A DNA stretch of 64,000 bases from Moraxella pluranimalium (lineage in GTDB: Bacteria > Pseudomonadota > Gammaproteobacteria > Pseudomonadales > Moraxellaceae), in assembly GCF_002014825.1 (NCBI RefSeq), contig NZ_MUYU01000005.1:1-64000 (forward strand), written 5' to 3'. Position numbers and translations under genes: made by a program. The notes beneath the pieces were generated by a model. The model saw only the letters and a program-made list of their open reading frames with translations. It was not told where the DNA came from and searched no databases. Below are positions 8,395-19,220 of this stretch, piece after piece. The first letter of the stretch is position 1. Each line of letters opens with the position of its first letter.

Positions 8395-9843
8395 CTACAC
8401 AAAGCGTATCAGCACAACAAGCGTCAGCACCATCATCAGATACACACCGATAAGTAGCTTTAGCCCAAAGGCGAGTAGGGATTTTTCGTCCAATGCGCCA
8501 CCGTGTTTGTTTTGGCTGGCGATGGTACAGATAAGAATAATCATAGGCATGGATGCAAATACCGCAAAGCCTGCACCGGCATTTTGGATGGCAGAAAATA
8601 ACACACCTTGACCAAGACTATCACCAAGCTTGCTACTGATATCCATCAGCAGTGCATTGCCACCCAAGTTCGAACCTGTCACAAAACCGCTTAACATCGC
8701 AAACAGTGGCATCATCAGCACAAATAGCCAAATATTGTCCATACCATCAAGCATTGCCATCAGCTGTGTGATAAACCCTGCAAAATTCATCAGCTGTGCA
8801 AGCAAGATAAAAATAAACAAAGTAGCACAAGCTTTGAGCGCTTTGACAAGGGGAAATTGCACACGATGATGTCGATGGCGAACGGCAATCACCGCAATGG
8901 TCATCAAGATGGCAAGACAGGGGCTGGCAAAAAAGACAAAATTCACACCATAACCATGCAAGGTGCTTATATCAAGCAGTATAGGATAATGATTCACCAA
9001 TGCTTTGATGCTGATGACAAAAGCAACCACAAGCAGATAAGGTGTCATCACTGCCAAAAAGTTCATAAAACTGTGCATTGGATTTTGTTTGGCACGGTAT
9101 AACAAATAAGCACCAAACACCAAGAAATTAACAAACCCTGCAATCACTCCTGCCAATTCCACCAAGCCAAAGCGATTGGCGGTATATAGCGATATGCTAA
9201 ATAATGAAATTAATAAAATGGCAAATATAATATCTTGTAGCTGTAATCCATCACCAAGCAATCGAAATGCAACCAAACAAAACAGCAATAACATCAATGG
9301 CATAAAATAAGCGGTAGTCATCCCCAAGACTGCGCTATCTATGCCAGCAATCTTTGCACCGACAAGTGTCGATAATCCAAGCGTACCCCATGAGATGGTA
9401 TTCATGCTAAGCATGGATAATCGACCAGCAACATCAGCACGAAATAATGAGAATAAAATAGGAATTGCCAAAATTAGCGAAATGCCAAAGCCTGTGATAG
9501 ACTCCACCGCAGGCAATAGCCCGAATAATAATAGCAGTACCTTGTGGTGTGTCTTGACAGGTAGGTTTGTCAAGAAGTGACGAATGTTCGAATTGTACTG
9601 ATAACGGTCAAGTAGCGTGCCAAGTGCCAGACCGGGCAAAATCACACAAAACGCCGTCAGGGACAAAATCGTCGTATTGATCAGTGATTGCGTCATGATG
9701 GTGGTATTCATTGTTAAGTTGTCATGCCATAGTGCTAATACGGCGGCAGACAGTACGCCAATGATACCGGCGGTCGTACTACTTTTGCGTAGCACAAGCA
9801 TGGTAAATAAACTGATTAAAATGGGTAATATCAAGACAACCAT
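8395..9843 (-). CDS. LctP-type permease, 482 aa
   Basis: An integral inner-membrane transporter with about a dozen hydrophobic helices, resembling the L-lactate permease (LctP/LldP, TC 2.A.14) family. The signature ESITGFGISLILAIPIL and the later GSNLGGNALL and QNAGAGFAVFASMP segments fit that family. Lactate or glycolate is the likely substrate by family, but the protein is somewhat divergent and shorter than E. coli LldP (551 aa). The ATG at 9843 follows GGATGTGAC and starts directly at the first helix; upstream in-frame ATGs (9912) would add a non-hydrophobic leader. No lactate dehydrogenase gene is adjacent. Confidence 0.82.
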   Translation of the reverse strand: MVVLILPILISLFTMLVLRKSSTTAGIIGVLSAAVLALWHDNLTMNTTIMTQSLINTTILSLTAFCVILPGLALGTLLDRYQYNSNIRHFLTNLPVKTHHKVLLLLFGLLPAVESITGFGISLILAIPILFSLFRADVAGRLSMLSMNTISWGTLGLSTLVGAKIAGIDSAVLGMTTAYFMPLMLLLFCLVAFRLLGDGLQLQDIIFAILLISLFSISLYTANRFGLVELAGVIAGFVNFLVFGAYLLYRAKQNPMHSFMNFLAVMTPYLLVVAFVISIKALVNHYPILLDISTLHGYGVNFVFFASPCLAILMTIAVIAVRHRHHRVQFPLVKALKACATLFIFILLAQLMNFAGFITQLMAMLDGMDNIWLFVLMMPLFAMLSGFVTGSNLGGNALLMDISSKLGDSLGQGVLFSAIQNAGAGFAVFASMPMIILICTIASQNKHGGALDEKSLLAFGLKLLIGVYLMMVLTLVVLIRFV

Positions 9844-9961
9844 GTCACATCCATCATCATTAAAACAAAGAAACGGCATATCCATGATATACCGTTTCTT
9901 TGTTATCAACAATCACTAACTGCGTAACTGTCGTTTAATCCGTTTAATCTAAAGCTTAGTC

Positions 9962-10405
9962 TTAGGCGCATTCGATACCAAAGCCATCTGATTTTAGTGC
10001 TTTGGCGTCTTTGCCATTGGCAAAATCACGATCGCTTGCAGGGACTTGCAGGCTATCTAGATGACTTGCAAAATCACCATCATTATCCGTGATGAAGCTA
10101 TTGCCCGTACAAGCATCAATGGCGACATATGCTGTCTGCGTACCTGCGCCTGTCGTACCATAGACTAGGCTGTTATAGGCGAGTAGATGGTCATCATGAC
10201 CGTGAAATCCTTGAGTGTTGGCGACATATTCGCCGTCATGATACAGATAGTATTGCCCGTCTGTCGCCATTTTCATGCTGACACCACCGCCGACCGAGAT
10301 GGTCAGCTGTGAAATACAGTAGGCAGCTGCAAGCGCCACAATAATCAAAGCGACAATACCGAAAGTGCGTTCTTTTAGACTGGTGGATAGCGACATAATC
10401 TTCAT
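9962..10405 (-). CDS. hypothetical protein with N-terminal membrane anchor, 147 aa
   Basis: Unrecognised. A short basic head (SLKERTFG) precedes one membrane segment at about residues 15-35, and the rest is a polar domain of about 110 residues that should face the periplasm. That domain contains YYLYHDGEYVANTQGFHGHDDHLLAY and two Cys (in DACTGNS and near the C-terminus, GIECA), which could pair. ATG at 10405 or at codon 4 (10396) could be the start; AGAGGATGAAG precedes the former. A promoter lies about 100 bp upstream. No partner gene is adjacent. Confidence 0.6.
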   Translation of the reverse strand: MKIMSLSTSLKERTFGIVALIIVALAAAYCISQLTISVGGGVSMKMATDGQYYLYHDGEYVANTQGFHGHDDHLLAYNSLVYGTTGAGTQTAYVAIDACTGNSFITDNDGDFASHLDSLQVPASDRDFANGKDAKALKSDGFGIECA

Positions 10406-10502
10406 CCTCTTGATTGTGTGATGTATCTGATCAGCTAAGCTTTGCCAAACAACTACATCATGAAGCTATTCATTAAGACGGATCCGTTTGCTTTATAGAA
10501 AT

Positions 10503-10531
10503 AGTATAATATAATTATACATAATTTGCAA
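10503..10531 (-). promoter_or_regulatory. candidate sigma-70 promoter
   Basis: On the minus strand TTGCAA (10526-10531) is followed after 17 bases by TATACT (10503-10508). It lies about 100 bp before the ATG of the 147-aa hypothetical gene. AT-rich surroundings make chance matches possible. Confidence 0.45.
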
Positions 10532-10616
10532 ATCTATAACAATAAATGATGGATATTTTGATATGTGATATCAAATAATAAGAGAAGGAAGTAGGGTGGT
10601 GTAAAAAAAGACAAAT

Positions 10617-10644
10617 AAAAAAGCCTTTCTACATGAGAAAGGCT
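10617..10644 (-). terminator. terminator after tRNA-Asn
   Basis: The stem AGCCTTTCT/AGAAAGGCT (10622-10630 with 10636-10644) is followed on the minus strand by a U-run. It ends the ssrS / tRNA-Asn stretch. Confidence 0.85.
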
Positions 10645-10654
10645 TTCTTGAATA

Positions 10655-10730
10655 TGGCTCCCCAACCTGGGCTCGAACCAGGGACACACGGATTAACAGT
10701 CCGATGCTCTACCGACTGAGCTATTGGGGA
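10655..10730 (-). tRNA. tRNA-Asn (anticodon GTT)
   Basis: A 76-nt tRNA with acceptor stem TCCCCAA/TTGGGGA, discriminator G and a genomically encoded CCA end. The D-arm is AGCTCAGTCGGTAGAGC, the anticodon loop CTGTTAA contains GTT, and the T-arm reads GGTTCGAGCCC. All arms pair well. It lies about 130 bp downstream of the 6S RNA gene on the same strand. Confidence 0.97.
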
Positions 10731-10859
10731 ATGTCGGTATCTTTCGCTGTTCGCTTAAGATGGTGCGTATTATAGCAGGTTATTTTGACCTGTCAACACT
10801 TTTTTGCAAAAAATTTTCGAAAAATTCGATTTTTTTTAAATCGGTGAATGCAAAAAAGA

Positions 10860-11041
10860 ACCAAAGTACCGCTGTAAAGGGGTGACCATGAACCGTGAAG
10901 TTCAAGGCGGATAAGAGTAATGCTCATTACGGCTTCCTGATTCATCACAAGGATGCAGGCCTGCACAACAGAAACATTGAACCCAAATCCTAAAATAAGA
11001 TTATCGGCTCAGGAATACGCTTCACTGGCGAGTACTTCAGT
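10860..11041 (-). ncRNA. ssrS: 6S RNA
   Basis: 6S RNA mimics an open promoter and sequesters the sigma-70 RNA polymerase holoenzyme in stationary phase. On the minus strand this region carries CCTGAGCCGATA near the 5' side, GGAAGCC in the middle and CCGCCTTGAAC plus GGTTCA on the 3' side, all matching conserved segments of gammaproteobacterial 6S RNA. The ends pair as a closing stem (AAGTAC with GTACTT). Length is about 182 nt, ends estimated from the promoter and a U-run at 10852-10857. No protein frame is present. Confidence 0.85.
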
Positions 11042-11047
11042 GTGCTT

Positions 11048-11076
11048 ATTATAGCAAAAATGAGCGAATTTTTCAA
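11048..11076 (-). promoter_or_regulatory. sigma-70 promoter of ssrS
   Basis: TTGAAA (11071-11076), exactly 17 bases, then TATAAT (11048-11053) on the minus strand, about 7 bases before the inferred 5' end of 6S RNA. A near-consensus promoter. Confidence 0.85.
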
Positions 11077-11184
11077 GTGCTGTGCTTGAATAATATCAAG
11101 GAGCTTATTGGGCAACTATTTGATTTTAATTAATTTTTACTAAAAATGTTGCCAAGTGTTCAGGTAAATGGCTGGCAATAATGC

Positions 11185-11217
11185 AAAAAAATGCCCATTG
11201 AAATCTCAACAGGCATT
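11185..11217 (-). terminator. terminator after rpmG
   Basis: A 12-bp stem with two G-U pairs (11206-11217 with 11190-11202) is followed by seven U on the minus strand, just past the rpmG stop. Confidence 0.85.
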
Positions 11218-11235
11218 GTGCGTTCAAGTAGCAAA

Positions 11236-11391
11236 TTATTTGATTTTTGCTTCTTTGAATAGAACGTGCTGGCGAACTTTTGGATCAAATTTTTTGATTT
11301 CCATTTTGCCAGGCATAGTACGCTTGTTCTTGGTGGTAGTGTAGAAATAACCAGTACCAGCAGTAGAAACTAGTTTAATTTTATCTCTCAT
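11236..11391 (-). CDS. rpmG: 50S ribosomal protein L33
   Basis: A 51-residue protein of the large ribosomal subunit. I translated it directly: [19 protein letters not shown] is followed by [20 protein letters not shown] and ends KEAKIK. This is the Cys-free (zinc-independent) form of L33, as in E. coli. It follows rpmB by 36 bp on the same strand, the usual rpmB-rpmG arrangement, and ends at its own strong terminator. Confidence 0.96.
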   Translation of the reverse strand: MRDKIKLVSTAGTGYFYTTTKNKRTMPGKMEIKKFDPKVRQHVLFKEAKIK

Positions 11392-11427
11392 GATCGTATC
11401 CTTTAACTAATGGTATGTGGGGTCAAA

Positions 11428-11664
11428 TTAGATTTTTTGACCTTGGGCGCGTAGGTCAGCAAGCACTTTATCGATGCCATGCTTGTCAATGATACGCATA
11501 CCTTTAGATGAAACGCGTAGACGAACAAAACGGTTCTCGGACTCTACCCAAAAACGATGGTTGTGTAGGTTTGGAAGGAAACGACGGCGAGTTTTGTTGT
11601 TCGCGTGTGATACATTGTTACCCACTTGTGGGCGTTTTCCAGTCACTTGACAGACTCGAGACAT
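11428..11664 (-). CDS. rpmB: 50S ribosomal protein L28
   Basis: A 78-residue protein of the large ribosomal subunit. The sequence is canonical: [21 protein letters not shown] at the start, [19 protein letters not shown] in the middle, and [12 protein letters not shown] near the end. It is the first gene of the rpmB-rpmG operon. The start has GGAG upstream (CTTAGGAGTTCACC). Confidence 0.97.
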   Translation of the reverse strand: MSRVCQVTGKRPQVGNNVSHANNKTRRRFLPNLHNHRFWVESENRFVRLRVSSKGMRIIDKHGIDKVLADLRAQGQKI

Positions 11665-11922
11665 GGTGAACTCCTAATCTTAGCGGCACGGATATTGAGC
11701 GGTATCAGGTGTGCCAGTCACAGCTTTGGTGCTTATTTATTTGTGGTATGGACACGGCACAAATAAAGTGTGACTTTTTATGGTTAGGCCACTCTTTGCT
11801 TACCGTTAAAGGCGACGACAATCAAGAAGTAGCAGAAAAAATTAAAGCCCGAATTATACACGAAATAAAATCACTTGACAAGTGTTTTGGCTGCTTTCAA
11901 GTGGTCGGGCGGATAAATCAAA

Positions 11923-12270
11923 TTAAGCTTTTGGCTTGAGTGCCAGTGTCGGCATCCCAAAACCGTGCCAACCGTAGTGCATAAAGTTGCGGATATTGGC
12001 ATGGTCATCGCCATCTAGTGTGCCAAGCACTGATTGATAATGCTCAGCAAATAGCGATAGGGTGTCGATTTGATTTAGACCGTGTAGCTTAGCTAGGCTA
12101 AATACTTTGGCACTGCCTTCGTTTGTGCCTGCTGGATTGACCACTTCGCCATTGCTAAATTCAACTGGCGTGTAGTGATAATTGGCTTCGATAAAAGCAA
12201 TCACATCAGCGAATTTTAGGTTTTGGTTGGCGATGCCTGCTAGTAGGCGAGAGATGTCTGTTGTGCTCAT
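11923..12270 (-). CDS. HopJ type III effector family protein, 115 aa
   Basis: A full-length match to the small HopJ family (named after a Pseudomonas effector but widespread in non-pathogens with no type III system). The conserved region is FIEANYHYTPVEFSNGEVVNPAGTNEGSAKVFSLAKLHGL, followed by LSLFAEHY and a C-terminal NIRNFMHYGWHGF. The function in such bacteria is unknown, and an effector role should not be assumed because no secretion system genes are present here. It lies 10 bp downstream of csrA on the same strand, so they are probably co-transcribed. Confidence 0.88.
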   Translation of the reverse strand: MSTTDISRLLAGIANQNLKFADVIAFIEANYHYTPVEFSNGEVVNPAGTNEGSAKVFSLAKLHGLNQIDTLSLFAEHYQSVLGTLDGDDHANIRNFMHYGWHGFGMPTLALKPKA

Positions 12271-12280
12271 ACATCACCCA

Positions 12281-12532
12281 TTAGCGGTTAAAGTAGTCGT
12301 CATCATCAAATGATGGTGGTGCAAAGTTACCGCCTTGTTCTAGGTGGCTCATGTGCATTTGCATTGAGCGTTCGTGCTGAATGCGTTGATAGATTTCTTC
12401 ACGGTGGACGGCGATGTCTTTTGGGGCATTGACACCTAGGCGAACTTGGTTGCCTTTGACGCCAAGCACGGTGACGCTGACTTCGTCGCCAATCATTAGG
12501 GTTTCGCCGACACGGCGGGTTAGGATTAGCAT
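12281..12532 (-). CDS. csrA: carbon storage regulator CsrA
   Basis: CsrA is a homodimeric RNA-binding protein that represses or activates translation by binding GGA motifs in 5' leaders. The core [24 protein letters not shown] ... [13 protein letters not shown] is canonical, with the RNA-binding L4, R6, R7 and R44 region intact. At 83 aa it is longer than the E. coli protein (61 aa), with a tail rich in Met/His and ending in an acidic DDDDYFNR. A long tail is usual in Moraxellaceae. The alaS-lysC-csrA order is conserved in this group. The upstream ATTTTTAAGGAGTTTATC contains a strong ribosome site. Confidence 0.96.
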   Translation of the reverse strand: MLILTRRVGETLMIGDEVSVTVLGVKGNQVRLGVNAPKDIAVHREEIYQRIQHERSMQMHMSHLEQGGNFAPPSFDDDDYFNR

Positions 12533-12635
12533 GATAAACTCCTTAAAAACTCATCAACTCAATCGTTATTGTTAGCCTTGATATCCGTTTTATCAATCAA
12601 GTTGATTGGTGAATGGGCTGTCTAAATTTTGCCCA

Positions 12636-12674
12636 CAAAAATGCCTAATGAGATATTATAATCTGCATTAGGCA
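12636..12674 (-). terminator. terminator after lysC
   Basis: The stem TGCCTAATG/CATTAGGCA (12642-12650 with 12666-12674) is followed on the minus strand by five U. It lies between lysC and csrA, so csrA probably has its own promoter. Confidence 0.7.
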
Positions 12675-12762
12675 CATTGTCAGTAATTTTTCTGCCGATT
12701 TCGTTGTATTTTGTTTAACGAAATCTTTGAAAAACTCAATCAACAGTTACATTGATGGCTAC

Positions 12763-14049
12763 TTATAGACCAGCTACTTTACTTTCGCCATCTTCACGAT
12801 CCAGACCAAAGGCGGTGTGTAGCTCTTTGACCGCTTTTTCTAGGTGTTGTTCTTGGATCAGTACAGACACTTTGATTTCGCTGGTTGAGATCATTTGTAG
12901 GTTGATGTTGTTGCTTGCTAGAGTGTCAAACATTTTGCTTGCCACACCTGCGTGTGAACGCATACCGACACCGACGATTGAGACTTTGACCACATCGTTC
13001 GCACCAAAGACTTCGGTTGCGCCGATTTCGTCTTTGACACGCTCGTTTAGGATTTTTAGGGTTTTGTCAAAGTCGCCACGCTGTACAGTAAAGCTAAAAT
13101 CAGTATAGCCTTCTTGTGACGCATTTTGGATAATCATATCGATTTCGATATTGGCAGCGCTGACTGGGCTTAGGATGGCTGATGCGATACCTGGGCGGTC
13201 AGGCACGCCACGCACCACGATTTTTGCTTCGTCTCGGTTGAATGCAATGCCAGAAATTACTGCACGTTCCATATCGTCTCCTTCATCAATCGTGATAAGT
13301 GTGCCTACATTTTGTTTAAAGTTATCATCATATACACCATCTGCATTGTCATCAAAGCTTGATAATACACGCAGTGGCACATGGTATTTGCCTGCAAATT
13401 CGACAGAGCGGATTTGTAGGACTTTTGAGCCTAAGCTTGCCATCTCAATCATCTCTTCAAAGGTGATTTTTGAGAGTTTTTTGGCTTTTGAAGTGACTCG
13501 TGGGTCGGTGGTATAGACGCCATCGACATCGGTGTAGATTTGGCATTCGTCAGCTTTTAGGGCGGCAGCTAGGGCAACGCCTGTAGTGTCCGAACCACCA
13601 CGACCTAGTGTAGTGACATCGCCATGTTCATTGATACCCTGAAAGCCTGCAACGACCACGACACGACCAGCATTCAGTTCATTCATGATGGCATCAGTAT
13701 CGATACTTTGAATACGGGCTTTGGTGTGCGTCTCATCGGTGCGAATGGCAACTTGACCGCCGGTCATTGATTTGGCTTGTACGCCGATTGACTGTAGTGC
13801 CATTGATAGTAGAGAAATCGAAACCTGCTCACCTGTGCAGACCATTTGGTCATATTCACGGCCACTCGGTTCGGTCGTAATTTCACGAGCCAAACCAATC
13901 AGTCGGTTGGTTTCGCCACTCATTGCCGAGACGACAACGACGACTTGATGACCATTGTCGTGCCAACGCTTGACGCGCTGAGCGACATTTTTGATGCGGC
14001 TGATGTTACCCATCGAAGTGCCGCCGTATTTTTGTACGATTAGTGCCAT
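12763..14049 (-). CDS. lysC: aspartate kinase
   Basis: This enzyme phosphorylates L-aspartate, the first step to lysine, methionine, threonine and diaminopimelate. The N-terminal kinase signature VQKYGGTSMGNISRI is present, with GFQGINEHGDVTTLGRGGSDTTG for substrate binding and the TDVDGVYTTDPR loop. Two ACT domains follow from about residue 265 (VVRGVPDRPGIASAI; VSIVGVGMRSHAGVASKMF), so feedback control by lysine and/or threonine is expected. The length of 428 aa is the Pseudomonas-type class. It lies between alaS and csrA on the same strand. Confidence 0.97.
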   Translation of the reverse strand: MALIVQKYGGTSMGNISRIKNVAQRVKRWHDNGHQVVVVVSAMSGETNRLIGLAREITTEPSGREYDQMVCTGEQVSISLLSMALQSIGVQAKSMTGGQVAIRTDETHTKARIQSIDTDAIMNELNAGRVVVVAGFQGINEHGDVTTLGRGGSDTTGVALAAALKADECQIYTDVDGVYTTDPRVTSKAKKLSKITFEEMIEMASLGSKVLQIRSVEFAGKYHVPLRVLSSFDDNADGVYDDNFKQNVGTLITIDEGDDMERAVISGIAFNRDEAKIVVRGVPDRPGIASAILSPVSAANIEIDMIIQNASQEGYTDFSFTVQRGDFDKTLKILNERVKDEIGATEVFGANDVVKVSIVGVGMRSHAGVASKMFDTLASNNINLQMISTSEIKVSVLIQEQHLEKAVKELHTAFGLDREDGESKVAGL

Positions 14050-14267
14050 TACATTTGCCTTGTAGTCTAACCCAAATACGGGTCGGGGTGGTGCATTATC
14101 ATAAAATGCTACGACAATGCCAATAAATACAACAATTTAGGCAGAAAATCCCAACTTCTGCCCAAGTTTCATCAATCTTGATGCAATACCTGCAATGTGC
14201 CAAATGGATAAAACCGACCTATTTTGGCACATTTGCAACAAATTGCATCGGATGATTTGGGATAAGC

Positions 14268-16919
14268 TTATGCCAAATCCGCAGTAAGCTTGGCAGTCAG
14301 TGCATCAAGCACGCTTACCAATTTATCCGATTTTGGTGCGCCGCCTTGAGCATAGTCAGGCTTGCCGCCGCCTTTACCGCCTAGCTCACCTGCCAGATGA
14401 CGGATGATGTCGCCTGCTTTGAGCTTGTCTTGAGCACCTTTGGCGACGCTTGCGGTGATAGCAAGGTCATCGGTCTCGCCGACTAGGACGATGACGGCAT
14501 TATTTAGGCGTGATTTGAGCGTATCGGTCAAGCCACGAATGCTCTTGCCATCGATGCCTGCGACTTTGGCGATGAGTAGCTGATAGTCACCAACGCTGAT
14601 GGCGTTATCCACTAGGCTTACTGCTTGTACGCTGGCTAGCTTTTGGTTCAGCTGTTCGATTTGCTTTTCAAGTTCACGCTGTTTCTCGCTTTGGCTTGTG
14701 ATGCGTGGCAAGATTTCGTTGCGCTTGGCTTTTAGGTTGTTTGCCAATGTGGTCAGGGTGCGTTCACCAGCTTGGATATAGCGTAGTGCACCCATGCCGG
14801 TCAAGGCTTCGACACGGCGGATACCAGCAGCGATACCGCTTTCTGATGTAATCTTGAACATACCGATATCGCCTGTGCGTAGGACATGGATACCACCGCA
14901 CAGCTCGATAGAAAATGGCGTTTTGTCCGCTTTTTCGCCCATTGTCAGTACACGCACAGTTTCGCCATATTTTTCGCCAAATAGCGCCATCGCGCCTTTT
15001 TTCATCGCGCTATCGATGTCCATGTGCTCGATGCTGACTGCGGTGTTCTTTTGGATTTGTTCATTGACCAAGCGTTCGACTTGCGCCAATTCATCCGCTG
15101 AGATGCTACCATCGTATGAGAAGTCAAAGCGTAGCACTTCGCTTGAGACCAATGAGCCTTTTTGGGCGACGCCATCACCAAGCACAGTGCGTAGCGCAGC
15201 GTGCAGTAGGTGGGTGGCTGAGTGGTTCTTGGCGGATGCAGCACGCACATCAAAGATCACTTGAGCGCTAGCCGCCTGTTTCGCCGTGATTTGACCCATT
15301 TTCACTGTGCCATGATGGATAATGGCTTGACCTGATTTTTTGGTGTCTTCGACAGCAAACACACCTGTCTCGGTGCTGATTTCGCCTGTTTCACCGACTT
15401 GGCCACCACCTTCGGCATAAAATGGCGTCGCAGTCAGGACAATCACGCCTGTATCGCCTTCAGCAAGCGTTTGTACTTCTTTGCCATCTTGGTATAGACC
15501 CACGATATCAGTGTCAGCGGCTAGGCTATCATAACCCAAGAACTGTGTTGGGGTGTCCACCTTGATGGCAGCTGAATAATCGACATCAAATTTACCCGCA
15601 TCACGAGCACGCTCACGCTGTGCCTGCATATGCGTCTCAAAGCCTTCTTCGTCAATGCTAATATCACGCTCACGAGCGATGTCAGCGGTCAAATCGACAG
15701 GGAAACCATAAGTATCATATAGCTTGAACACAGTTTCGCCATCTAGCGTATCGCCGTTATTAAGCTTCTCAAGCTCGCCTGAGAGTAGGCGTAGGCCTTG
15801 AGCTAGGGTTTTGGCGAATTGCTCTTCTTCTTTTTGGATGACGACTTGGACTTCATTCAGCTTTTCGTTCAGCTGTGGGTAGGCTGCACCCATCTCGGCT
15901 GCCAAAGCAGGCACCATTTGATAAAAGAATACGCCGTCAGCACCAAGCTTATTACCATGACGCACAGCACGGCGGATGATACGGCGTAGCACATAGCCAC
16001 GACCTTCGTTGCTTGGGCGTACACCATCAGCGATTAGGAACGACACTGCACGGATATGGTCGGCGATGACCTTAAGTGATGGCTGGTCTTGGTTTTCGAT
16101 GCCAAGTAGCTTGGCGGCGGCATTCATCAGATTGACAAAGACATCCACTTCGTAGTTGCCGTGTACGCCTTGCATGATGGCGCTGATACGCTCAAGACCC
16201 ATACCGGTATCGACCGATGGCTTTGGCAGAGCTTCCATCGTACCGTCTTTTTGGCGGTTGAACTGCATAAAGACGCAGTTCCACACTTCGATATAGCGGT
16301 CGCCATCTTCTTCTGGTGTGCCTGGCAGACCGCCTTCGATGTGGTCGCCGTGGTCATAAAAAATCTCAGTGCATGGACCGCATGGGCCAGTATCGCCCAT
16401 CATCCAGAAGTTGTCCGATTGATACGCACCGCCTTTGTTATCACCGATACGGATGATGCGCTCAGGTGCAAGTCCGATGTCTTTGTGCCAAATATCAAAG
16501 GCTTCATCATCGGTCTCATAGATGGTGACATATAGGCGGTCTTTTGGCAGGGCAAGCCAATCTTCTGAAGTCAAAAACTCCCACGCATAAGCGATGGCGT
16601 TCGCCTTAAAATAATCACCAAAAGAGAAGTTGCCAAGCATCTCAAAGAAGGTGTGATGGCGTGCTGTATAGCCGACATTATCAAGGTCATTGTGCTTACC
16701 GCCTGCACGCACGCATTTTTGGGAAGTGACGGCACGCACATAATCACGCTTTTCTAGACCTAGAAAAGTATCTTTGAATTGGTTCATCCCTGCGTTGGTA
16801 AACAGCAAGGTTGGGTCATTGTGCGGGATTAGGCTTGATGATGGTACATGGGTGTGATTTTTACTAACAAAAAAATCAATAAAAGCTTGACGAACTTCGT
16901 TCAATGTCATGGTTTTCAT
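14268..16919 (-). CDS. alaS: alanyl-tRNA synthetase
   Basis: AlaRS charges tRNA-Ala and edits Ser/Gly mischarging. The class II catalytic core opens with [20 protein letters not shown]. Motif 2 elements include [16 protein letters not shown]. The editing-domain zinc ligands are in [11 protein letters not shown] (about residue 565) and CGGIHV (about residue 672). The C-terminal DHHA1 region has the Gly-rich [14 protein letters not shown]. The length of 883 aa is full. It is preceded by AAAGGATTTTTTT. It heads the alaS-lysC-csrA stretch. Confidence 0.98.
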   Translation of the reverse strand: MKTMTLNEVRQAFIDFFVSKNHTHVPSSSLIPHNDPTLLFTNAGMNQFKDTFLGLEKRDYVRAVTSQKCVRAGGKHNDLDNVGYTARHHTFFEMLGNFSFGDYFKANAIAYAWEFLTSEDWLALPKDRLYVTIYETDDEAFDIWHKDIGLAPERIIRIGDNKGGAYQSDNFWMMGDTGPCGPCTEIFYDHGDHIEGGLPGTPEEDGDRYIEVWNCVFMQFNRQKDGTMEALPKPSVDTGMGLERISAIMQGVHGNYEVDVFVNLMNAAAKLLGIENQDQPSLKVIADHIRAVSFLIADGVRPSNEGRGYVLRRIIRRAVRHGNKLGADGVFFYQMVPALAAEMGAAYPQLNEKLNEVQVVIQKEEEQFAKTLAQGLRLLSGELEKLNNGDTLDGETVFKLYDTYGFPVDLTADIARERDISIDEEGFETHMQAQRERARDAGKFDVDYSAAIKVDTPTQFLGYDSLAADTDIVGLYQDGKEVQTLAEGDTGVIVLTATPFYAEGGGQVGETGEISTETGVFAVEDTKKSGQAIIHHGTVKMGQITAKQAASAQVIFDVRAASAKNHSATHLLHAALRTVLGDGVAQKGSLVSSEVLRFDFSYDGSISADELAQVERLVNEQIQKNTAVSIEHMDIDSAMKKGAMALFGEKYGETVRVLTMGEKADKTPFSIELCGGIHVLRTGDIGMFKITSESGIAAGIRRVEALTGMGALRYIQAGERTLTTLANNLKAKRNEILPRITSQSEKQRELEKQIEQLNQKLASVQAVSLVDNAISVGDYQLLIAKVAGIDGKSIRGLTDTLKSRLNNAVIVLVGETDDLAITASVAKGAQDKLKAGDIIRHLAGELGGKGGGKPDYAQGGAPKSDKLVSVLDALTAKLTADLA

Positions 16920-17125
16920 AAAAAAATCCTTTGCCGAATGTTGGCGAATTTAGATTTTGCAGTTTTTGCATCATAAAAGGGTGGTGGCTTAGCAAATTGC
17001 CAACCAAAAACGCTTAATTTTAGCATAAAAATTGGTAAATAACAGGCAATTCATTCAAAATTACTCAAATTTTTGATTAAATAATCAAACCCACAAAATT
17101 TTTATGGAAATTTTTGTAAAAGTAC

Positions 17126-17154
17126 TTAACATTTGTGCAAAAAAGGTGTATAAC
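17126..17154 (+). promoter_or_regulatory. promoter for the 66-aa membrane protein
   Basis: TTAACA (17126-17131), 17 bases, then TATAAC (17149-17154), about 33 bp before the ATG at 17188. Confidence 0.6.
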
Positions 17155-17187
17155 TATAGTATTCCACACAATCAATGGGGTGTTAAG

Positions 17188-17388
17188 ATGAATTTACCAT
17201 TATTTAGTGCTATTTTTTCGATTGCGTTCACTGTGATTATTGGGATTTTGATGATTATTGCCTTTGTGACAGGCTTTGATAAAGCGATGTATATTGCCGG
17301 CGCAATCGTCGTCGGTGCAGTGATTAGCTTGCCTGTGGCGGTGGTTGTCACCAAAAAGATCAGTGCCTTGACTGGTGGCAAAAACTGA
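17188..17388 (+). CDS. small two-helix membrane protein, 66 aa
   Basis: Two hydrophobic helices (about residues 6-27 and 33-55) are separated by GFDKA, and a basic end KKISALTGGKN follows. It resembles the short membrane proteins that some annotations mislabel as CTP synthetase; the name has no basis and no function is known. I chose the ATG at 17188 because GGGGTG lies 8 bases upstream and a good promoter lies just before it. An in-frame ATG at 17104 would sit upstream of that promoter. The gene is monocistronic, with its own terminator. Confidence 0.75.
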   Translation: MNLPLFSAIFSIAFTVIIGILMIIAFVTGFDKAMYIAGAIVVGAVISLPVAVVVTKKISALTGGKN

Positions 17389-17410
17389 TTAAGTTTGACA
17401 CAAAAAAATT

Positions 17411-17446
17411 AACCGCATTAGCCATTTAATGTTAATGCGGTTTTTT
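17411..17446 (+). terminator. terminator of the 66-aa membrane protein gene
   Basis: The stem AACCGCATTA/TAATGCGGTT (17411-17420 with 17433-17442) is followed by TTTT on the plus strand. Confidence 0.88.
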
Positions 17447-17483
17447 ATGTTAAAGCGATACCAAAGTGGTGCATTGCATATAG

Positions 17484-17516
17484 CAAAAAATAGCGACCGT
17501 TATTAGTCGCTATTTT
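17484..17516 (-). terminator. terminator of purB
   Basis: The stem TAGCGAC/GTCGCTA (17491-17497 with 17506-17512), extended by A-T pairs, is followed by a U-run on the minus strand. It lies about 30 bp past the purB stop. Confidence 0.82.
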
Positions 17517-17544
17517 GTGTTACATAAAGGATTATTTTAAATCA

Positions 17545-18942
<1,398 letters not shown>

Positions 18943-19220
18943 TTAAAATCATCAAGAAAAAGAGCTTGGCGTATTATAACAAAAGTTTACACAGTTTTGG
19001 GGATTTGTGGTCAAAAAGTGGCTGTGTTGCACAAATTTTATGAATTGTTAGCAGGTTTGACTTAGCTTGTGTTGATGGGGCGGTAATTTTTATTACTTAG
19101 TAAATGAGTATGTATGGCAGGTAGAGTAATGTGTATATGGGTTAATTTTGTTCTTGAATGTGGGATGCAAATGGGATTATAATTGCGGGCATAACTTTTT
19201 TTGGCAAAAGGAATGAATAT

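Noticed and set aside
11709..11939. A 76-codon frame between rpmB and the HopJ-like gene
   Set aside because: It has no ribosome site, unusual composition, runs over the end of a well-supported gene on the other strand, and sits where the rpmB operon promoter is expected.
14200..14240. TGCCAAA/TTTGGCA inverted repeat after alaS as a terminator
   Set aside because: It lacks a U-run on the minus strand and the loop is large; left uncalled.
14050..14267. A lysine riboswitch upstream of lysC
   Set aside because: The 218-bp leader shows no lysine-box pattern or terminator/antiterminator pair that I can recognise.
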